64,000 bases of DNA from Populus alba (taxonomy: Eukaryota; Streptophyta; Magnoliopsida; Malpighiales; Salicaceae). Each line of letters starts with the position of its first letter. The first letter of the stretch is position 1. Shown piece by piece: positions 57,634 through 64,000 of this stretch. The position numbers and the translations under genes were made by a program. The stretch spans positions 16,273,875 to 16,337,874 of the forward strand of contig NC_133300.1 of the NCBI RefSeq assembly GCF_005239225.2. Direction: 5' to 3'. The notes under the pieces are model-generated. The model did not search any database and was not told where the DNA came from. It was given only the letters and a program-made list of their open reading frames with translations.

Positions 57634-58453
57634 CTGGGAACACCAAGAGAGAACAAATAGTTAAACAAGCGTTCTCCCCAGCATCTACAATCACCTGAGA
57701 AGCTTGTCAACAAACTGCATGCTTCGAAGTCCAGATGAATGAGAATTTTTCCCAGATACTACCACTCCTATGTTTATTTTGGATTCTATAAATGACATGG
57801 AAAGCGACAATCTACACAGTATCACCATACAGCTAGAACAAAATAACTCGAAAACCACATATATAGTTCGCTCTAAGCAAAATAAGCTTCACAAATATCT
57901 GTACAGATTCTGGAATCTCGCGTAAATAACGCCTCGCTCATGATCTTCGAGTTAAACACCTATCTACTTGGTAGGAAGGGAAAAAATGAAAAGGAGAAAG
58001 AGTAAACAGAAGAAGAGGAAGAAAGTCCATCTCTGTAAACCACTTCTTCTCGGAAGATATTTATTGATAATTCTTTTAGCAATAGCAGTCTCACAAGAGA
58101 GAGCAAAAAATGATTACAATGTTGTTGAGCAAGCTCGTGGCTTTGGAGATGGAAATGAGAACAGAAGTTTCAGCAAATTTTATATAAACTTACAAACTAG
58201 AGCTTAACAAAGTCTATATCAACAGATAAGTTTGCTAAATACCAACAGATACAGAAACATTCCTGTCTTCAGGCAGCCAGGTTCATGGCTTTTTGTTCAT
58301 GTTCTTGAGATTTATGGGACAATGGCAGATGCTTCAAAAAAATATTGAACCTATAGTATGATGCTGCTAGTAGTATAGCATGCACTGCTGGTCACAAGCT
58401 AAAATAGCCGAAACTGATTAATTTTTTACGTACAATTTGAGCCCTTATAATTA
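57634..58453. other. non-coding stretch
   Basis: Short open frames on both strands show no family resemblance (for example 57968-58207, Lys-rich). Confidence 0.3.
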
Positions 58454-58678
58454 GAGACGTGTTTTAAGCAGCAAACTATGGGCAGCAGTTGCTTTTTCAA
58501 ATAACTTTTTGTGCCGAAATACATGTAAATGACATTTTTTTATTTTTTTAAATTATTTTTAATATCAGCACATTAAAACGATCTAAAAAATACAAATCAT
58601 ATTAAAATTTTAACAAAAAATAAAATTCAAATTTTATTAGGAATAATTACGATTTGCACCGCGTTCCCAAACGTGCTC
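58454..58678. mobile_element. PIF/Harbinger-like MITE
   Basis: TTA on both sides (58451-58453, 58679-58681). Inverted ends GAGACGTGTTT and (reverse complement of the right end) GAGCACGTTTGGG. The interior shares 'atcagcacattaaaacgatctaa' in reverse with the MITE at 32228-32435. Confidence 0.7.
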
Positions 58679-59128
58679 TTAATAAATTTGGACTAAAAAC
58701 TCCAAATCCAATATACGCTAAGTTAGCGGATGATACTTATCCACACATTAGATGTAGTGGGCTGAAAGAATAGAAATTCTTATCCAAGATAAGATTTTTA
58801 TTATCCAACTTTATCAAACCGAATCTCGGTATGAATCCTCTTAGGTATAATTATTTTGTCGACTCTATGAGCCGTTTGCCCAATGGGGTAAAAGTTATTA
58901 TCTTTCACCATGAAGGTCAAACTGTTGTTTTCACCCAAAATAACTAAGGCTTACCATCAATGTGGCCGAGCCTGGTTTTTTTAGATTCTAAGAGACATGG
59001 AAGTAATTCTAAAGTCCCTGAACCACGAAGAATATTGTTCAAAATCTAGATTTTTGATCAAAAAAGTCTGGGGGAGAATATCAAATATTTAATTATACTT
59101 ACACCTCTGAAGATTTTTATTAAATCTC

Positions 59129-60660
59129 ATGAGTATATCTACAATTGAAGATAAACTCAAAAATGTTTGTAGTGATAATCCACTAGACAACAATATCTCT
59201 AAATATAGATTTAGAGCCCACATAGAATTAGTTGATAAAACAACTAAGATAAAGGGTTCCACAATGCAGTACACTGCACCTGATAGAGAAGAGATTTGGC
59301 CAAAACAAATTCAAGAATTATTAGACGCCGGTCTAATAGAACCTAGCAAAAGGTCCACATTTTAGCCCTGCTTCTTAGTCACACAACACTCAGACAGAAG
59401 CGTGGAAAAAAAAGGGGATGGTCATTAATTACAAAAAAAGGCTTAATGATCACACTATAGGTGATGGTTATCTATTACCTTAGAAAAGGATGAACTGTTA
59501 GATCAGATTCGTGGAAAGAAGCTATTCTCCTCTTTTGATTGCAAAAGTGGATTTTGGCAGGTGCTGTTGGATGACAGCTCACAGTCTTTAACTGCTTTCA
59601 CATGCCCACAAGGACACTTTCAGTGGAAAGTAATTGCACTTTCGGCTTAAAGCAGGCCCGTCCATATTTCAAAGACATATGGATGAGACCTTTTAAAGGA
59701 TTCTGAATCACTTTTGTAGGTCTACCGTAGATGATATTAATATGTGTTCAAAGCAATAATGATAAAGATCCACATACATATCAACAATGTGACCAAAGTA
59801 CTAGACAGATGTAAAAGAAATAGGAGTAATCTATCTTTACCAAAAGCCCAAATTATTTAAAAAGCATCCCTAACTTCGCACTCTCGATTAATAATCGTGA
59901 ACATAAAGGGACAATCAATCGCACTTCAATCAAATCACCATAGTAATCACTTAGGTGAATTTGATATTGAGTAATATAACTAGATAAGCGCTCAAACCAG
60001 TTACCAAAGTTTTTAGGCATATTATTATGTTTTCTACACTAAATTTCTGTCTCATAAAGAGGTGCGACAGATTGCTCAACCCTTGGCAGTCTCCGAGCAC
60101 AAACTCAACCTGAAAGACTCGTACATATGTATGGCAGTGGTCAAAAGAAGATACCAGACTATGTCGATAAATCAAAAAAGGCAATTAAACATCTTCCACT
60201 GTGCATCACCCAGGACGCAGATGAGCCTTTAATCATTTGAGACAGATTGCCCAGATAGTATTGGGGAGGAATCTCAAATCTCTCAGCCTAAAGAAGGACC
60301 AGAAATTAATAGTGGTTATGCAAGTGGGACTTTTAAACTCCCGCAGAACAAAATTATCCACAGTAATGAAAGGTTGTCTCAGCTTCTAGCCTACTATTAG
60401 AATAACCATCAAAACGGTACTCCAGTATATATTTCATTCAGTGAGATTTTAAAGCAAGAACAGATAATAAACATGTGTTTTTATTTTTCTGAATACTAAC
60501 ATTACAGGAGATCCTATAAACAAGGGGAGACTTGTCAGGGTGGCAACATCTGGTTGCAGTATCTTTTGACATAGAGTTTGAACACGTCGAAGGAATCAAA
60601 ACGAAATAGACGTGTTCGCGCTTCTCTCACGAGAGTTTATCAAAGAATATGTCCAGATCG
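59129..60660 (+). pseudogene. endogenous caulimovirid reverse transcriptase/RNase H, heavily decayed
   Basis: The first part encodes DREEIWPKQIQELLDAGLIE and a GMVINYK-like stretch, the start of a pararetroviral RT. Then FDCKSGFWQVLLDDS at about 59535-59580 carries the first palm aspartate in the form typical of Caulimoviridae, followed by TCPQGHFQW. A VDDI at 59727-59738 is the remnant of the YVDD box. Stops and frameshifts occur roughly every 100-200 bases, and RNase H sequence beyond 59760 is hardly recognisable. The left viral boundary is uncertain (between about 58700 and 59100). Coat protein and protease genes were not recognised. Confidence 0.75.
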
Positions 60661-60679
60661 GACATAGTAGAAGAGATCA

Positions 60680-62142
60680 ATGATCTCGGTACCAGAAGAT
60701 CTCATCGAACGAGAAAAAATTGATTCAGGAAAAGCAGACTCAAGCTTGAGCGCCTTACTGAGAAACGAGTGTAAGTTTATCCACAAACTTGAGAGCATGC
60801 CTCTCACAGCTGAAGGTCTTCTCGAAAGATTTTCTGAAAAGATGGCAGTTGCCAAGGAAGCTGGTCAGTCTTCACAGACTCCTTCCAGCCCAGAAGATTT
60901 GGTTGCAAAACCAAAAGTCCTTGATCAAGGATTACAAAAGATAGAGTCAGCTTTAAAGCTCTCTAACCCATATGCTGTGCCAGAAGCACATAAATGTTAT
61001 GTTATATTTTCTGGCCCTAATGCAGGTGTCTACAGAGAATGGTCAACCGTAGATCCAGCCCCTGGTGTCCGGTAAGCCCATATGCCTATCAAGGCTACAA
61101 AACATACGAGCTTGCTCGTAAAGCATTTTATGATTATTGTGTCAAGCACAATACACCCATCCAAAGTGTCCCTCGTTTGATTACACCAGCTGAAATCCTC
61201 CAGCCCAAAATATCAAAGGGTTCCAACCTTTGGCTGATAAAGCTAAAAATGCCCGCCTGTCCGGTCATACCCAGAACCCTGTCTAGGTTCCAAAAAGTTA
61301 GGGTCCAAAACCCAGATGATCATGAGTTCATTCCCATTGAAACTTTTGACCATTATTATACTCTTGCCGAGTCAACCTGTTCTGATGAACAAAACCACTT
61401 TTTTATAAGTGAAACCAAAGGATTCCGTTTGTATAACGTGACCATAGGAGCTGAACCTAAATTTGTTCAGACATTATATTATTGTGGTTTGTTAAATGCA
61501 GCATACCCCAGCTCAAATCTTAAGGAGATCAGTCTCCTTCCTCCAAAGGTGTTAACAGCGGTAAAGCATTATCGCCAAAAGGTTCTTCAGAGCCCTGAAC
61601 GGAGAGTTTATCTCTCTTTCAAAAGTTCCCTCCTAGACTGGGAAGAAACTGAAGATGAGACTGACAGCCTCAGAAACTATCCTGCATACCATTACATAAA
61701 AATGGGACTACTCAGGAAACAAATTGATGTACTTCCTTGTACAGAAACTAAAAATATGACTCCCAACCTGCACGAAGCTTTGCCAGAATTGAGAGCCCAA
61801 AGTTTAGGACATGTCCTAAAGAAGATCAGGACTTCCCTATATACTGACTCTAAGGTCAGAATAAACTATCAAAGTGACCACGTCTTAATGGCCACAGATA
61901 GTCTCCAAATTATCAGTCCAGAAGATTGCCAAAGAATAGAGCGGTTCGAGAAACAGTTCTACTGCAACGATCTAGCCATTTCAGTGGCTACAAAAAGAAA
62001 ATTTTGCTCCTACGCCAGCGAGGACCACAAATGTGACTTCTGTCCAGAAGACGACAAGATGGAGACATGCTCCTCCAACAGTGGCGAAAACTCAGAAGAT
62101 TCCTGCCAACCAGGAAAGAGAAGACAAGCCGACGACATGTAG
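60680..62142 (+). pseudogene. caulimovirid transactivator/viroplasmin (ORF VI type), one frameshift
   Basis: This protein family forms the viral inclusion bodies and lets host ribosomes translate the polycistronic viral RNA. An N-terminal segment (60680-61075) and a long C-terminal segment (to 62142) are in different frames. Together they span about 485 codons. The conserved RNase H1-like viroplasmin motif straddles the break: KCYVIFSGPNAGVY at about 60995-61035 and GYKTYELARKAFYDY at about 61093-61137. A CX2C-type Cys/His cluster (HKCDFCPEDD) and an acidic, Ser-rich tail lie near the C-terminus. The break lies close to 61072. Apart from it the frame is open over 1.4 kb, in contrast to the decayed RT upstream. 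Confidence 0.85.
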
Positions 62143-62524
62143 TTAGTTGGCTACTGTTCAGTGGACCTCACCACTTCAAAAAGGAACTATGTAGTTCTTT
62201 TTACTGTTTATGTTTTCGGCTATTTAAGCCATGCACCATGTATTTAGAACTTCAGAACAAAACTGAAGCACCCACCCTGTTTGTAAACCTTTCCAATCTT
62301 GTAACAAAGTTTTCAATTCAATAAAAGTAATCCTTAGCAGGATTAAAAGTTTTAATATATCTACTTTTGTAGATAATCTTTAAAGTTCGCAAGAACTTCA
62401 AACGGTCTACCTGCATTCTGTAAGTAGCCTACTTCTTAAGTCGCCTGAATAGCGTCTGAATAGCACAAGTAAGTCCCGATGAAGAGTGAAGGAAGGGCAG
62501 CAGTGTTGACGTTGGCGCCGAATA
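62143..62524 (+). promoter_or_regulatory. caulimovirid intergenic region: promoter and poly(A) signal
   Basis: A TATA-like CTATTTAAG at 62220-62228 and an AATAAA at 62320-62325 lie about 95 bases apart. That order fits the 35S-type promoter whose transcript start lies just upstream of the poly(A) signal, giving a terminally redundant genomic RNA. The rest is leader sequence before the 126-codon ORF. Confidence 0.6.
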
Positions 62525-62905
62525 ATGGCGAAAGTACAAGGGCAGAGTCTCCAAAAGACCAATAGAAGATATCCAGGTATGGAAAATATAATTGATGAAA
62601 TTATTACTCGTTTTGAGTATTTAGATTTAAATCATGTTTCTGTTGTCAGAACATTCATAGATAAACTCCAAGAAAGAATAGAATATCATGAATCTAGGAT
62701 TCCTGATGAAATAGATGATGATTGGTTTAACCAACCTGCAAATATACCATTAAGTTATAAACTTAAATTCCTTAGAAGAATTAAAAAGAATTTATTAAAA
62801 ATTCTAAGAGAAGCAGAAGATGATTCCCAGAATCCAGAAGCTGTTGGAAGCAGTGATATTGATACTATCAGTGAAAGTGATAGTTATAATCCAGACAACC
62901 TCTAG
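62525..62905 (+). CDS. unassigned 126-codon ORF between caulimovirid promoter and primer site
   Basis: Intact small ORF in what should be the 5' leader of the viral genomic RNA. It has a basic N-terminus (MAKVQGQSLQKTNRR), a charged helical middle with coiled-coil potential (about residues 20-60), a Lys-rich stretch near residue 90 and an acidic Asp/Ser tail ending DNL. I recognise no family. Caulimovirid leaders usually hold only very short ORFs, although soymovirus-like genomes have small ORFs around the primer site. It is uninterrupted, like the flanking movement-protein ORF. Confidence 0.6.
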   Translation: MAKVQGQSLQKTNRRYPGMENIIDEIITRFEYLDLNHVSVVRTFIDKLQERIEYHESRIPDEIDDDWFNQPANIPLSYKLKFLRRIKKNLLKILREAEDDSQNPEAVGSSDIDTISESDSYNPDNL

Positions 62906-62907
62906 GT

Positions 62908-62981
62908 TGTTGTATATCGGCTGGAAACCTGTACATTGAACCTTGGTTCTAACCTCAGGTATAACAATGCCACGTACAACA
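62908..62981 (+). ncRNA. conserved hairpin element in caulimovirid leader
   Basis: The outer stem is TGTTGTA (62908-62914) with TACAACA (62975-62981). Stem 2 is GGC (62919-62921) with GCC (62969-62971). The internal loop is TGGAA opposite ATAACAAT. Stem 3 is ACCTG (62927-62931) with CAGGT (62956-62960). The apical hairpin is GAAC (62938-62941) with GTTC (62946-62949). Loop lengths equal those of the Ty3 LTR copies. It ends 71 bases before the primer site. Confidence 0.65.
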
Positions 62982-63052
62982 TGTAGTTGTATAATAGAAG
63001 ATAGGTTGATCTTAACCTGTATTATAATTCCGCAAAGGGTTTCGATCTCAAA

Positions 63053-63065
63053 TGGTATCAGAGCC
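63053..63065 (+). other. caulimovirid minus-strand primer-binding site (tRNA-iMet)
   Basis: TGGTATCAGAGCC is the conserved primer site that marks the conventional start of caulimovirid genomes. It lies just before the movement-protein ORF, as expected. Confidence 0.93.
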
Positions 63066-63085
63066 TTGTTTTGATTCAAAAGTTT

Positions 63086-64000
63086 ATGTTTACTCGTCTT
63101 TGCCGAGAAACTAACATTGCAGAAATGAGTTCTCAAACTCAACAAGAAGAAGATTCAGACTTCCATCAAGAAGTTTTTGAAGCAGAAGGTATCTTTGCTC
63201 AAGATGTCACGATAGACAGTAATGTCTTAGACCAGGTAAGTAAAACAGACTTATCTTTAAATTCAGAAGATGTATTTAATTCACTAGGTACAATTGCTAG
63301 TATACGCAATAAATTGTTTAAGCGTAAAAATCATATTATTACCTGTGTAGGTACTAGAGAATATCCTATAGATATAAAAGATACTCGTGGTAGTACAGAA
63401 ATCCCTCTAGTTTTAGAGCAGGAAATATCTCAGAAACTTTCAAAGTTGCCAGCTGAGATACGAAAAACTATTTCTTACATACACGTAGGAAGTATAAAAG
63501 TTATGATGAAATCTACTTTTAGAGTAGGTATCAACAGTCCTGTCAAGATGGCTATTCTAGACAGACGTATGAACAACCCCAAAGATGCTATCTTTGGTGC
63601 TGTACAAGGAAATTTAGCTTATGGTAAGCTAATATTTACTTGTAACCCTAAAATAGGTGTCCCTCTTAAAACAGAGAACATAAATTCTATAATATGTTTA
63701 GCTCATGAATTTGAGAGAACAAACTTAATGCAGAGTGGTGATATGCCTCTCAGTATTACGTATAAGATTTGTTATTCCTTAACAAACAGTCATCATTCAA
63801 TGATGTTTAAAAATAAAGATCCCATCAGTATTGAAGGTATCTTTAAAGAATTTGGACAAATATCCAGAATACCGTTTCAAAAGGTCGAACCTCTTGAGTC
63901 AGTATGGGCCATGGACTTAAGTCCTAAACCCTTCTTAGGTGCCCAACCTAAGTTACAAATTATGGGAACTCCGAATTCACAGTTTGGGTTAAGAAACAAC
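63086..64000 (+). CDS. caulimovirid movement protein, 5' part (runs off the right edge)
   Basis: The frame is open from an ATG at 63086 (a second in-frame ATG at 63125 may be the real start) to the end of the window, 305 codons. The central part matches the 30K-superfamily movement proteins of Caulimoviridae, which line plasmodesmata with tubules for cell-to-cell spread: ILDRRMNNPKDAIFGAVQGN at about residues 170-190, followed by LAYGKLIFTC. The N-terminus is acidic and Gln/Glu-rich. There is no stop or frameshift in the visible part. It should be followed by coat protein beyond the window. Confidence 0.88.
   Translation, partial: MFTRLCRETNIAEMSSQTQQEEDSDFHQEVFEAEGIFAQDVTIDSNVLDQVSKTDLSLNSEDVFNSLGTIASIRNKLFKRKNHIITCVGTREYPIDIKDTRGSTEIPLVLEQEISQKLSKLPAEIRKTISYIHVGSIKVMMKSTFRVGINSPVKMAILDRRMNNPKDAIFGAVQGNLAYGKLIFTCNPKIGVPLKTENINSIICLAHEFERTNLMQSGDMPLSITYKICYSLTNSHHSMMFKNKDPISIEGIFKEFGQISRIPFQKVEPLESVWAMDLSPKPFLGAQPKLQIMGTPNSQFGLRNN

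Overview
The window is plant nuclear DNA. It has spliced genes with GT/AG introns, AT-rich intergenic sequence, many LTR retrotransposons, a SINE, MITEs and an endogenous pararetrovirus. The TIR resistance-gene exons and the phage-type RNA polymerase gene look most like Salicaceae (Populus or Salix). That placement is from memory of the families, not from a search.

Layout. Positions 1-6544 hold a damaged Ty3/gypsy element on the minus strand: 5' LTR, tRNA-Asp primer site, gag, a deleted pol, and a decayed intronless copy of a cytokinin-activating LOG gene lying before a purine tract. A hAT-type MITE sits in its 3' flank. This element appears to have inserted into a copia element whose 3' half follows at 6545-8008. 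Positions 8009-24783 are a partial copy of an RPOT gene (T7-like organellar RNA polymerase, exons 6-16), interrupted by a solo Ty3 LTR and two copia elements. Positions 24784-36600 are AT-rich and hold a SINE, duplicated blocks, two TIR-domain exons, a LINE scrap, a MITE and a GC-rich alanine-codon island. Positions 36918-46306 carry an RPOT gene with all 19 exons. After it come a decayed Ty3 protease fragment (about 47.7-48.4 kb), a small membrane-protein ORF (48884-49162), a complete but broken copia element with target duplication (49512-54713), some unassigned exon-like segments and a second MITE. From about 59 kb to the right edge lies an endogenous caulimovirid: decayed reverse transcriptase, transactivator ORF, intergenic promoter/poly(A) region, an unassigned 126-codon ORF, primer site, and an open movement-protein ORF that leaves the window.

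Two relationships stand out. First, the two RPOT copies record the history of the locus. The empty sites in the 36.9-46.3 kb copy prove the exact ends of the solo LTR and show that one copia element sits between two copies of a 250-bp host segment. The full-length copy carries two one-base T insertions that break its frame, and the truncated copy does not have them. Second, the Ty3 LTRs and the caulimovirid leader, which are otherwise unrelated, share a roughly 75-nt hairpin-like element upstream of the primer site. Its internal loops are conserved in sequence, while its outer and inner stems differ in sequence but keep their pairing. This is my best candidate for an undescribed element.

Limits: exon borders come from splice dinucleotides, reading frame, comparison of the two RPOT copies and memory of the families. 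No alignment or folding program was run.
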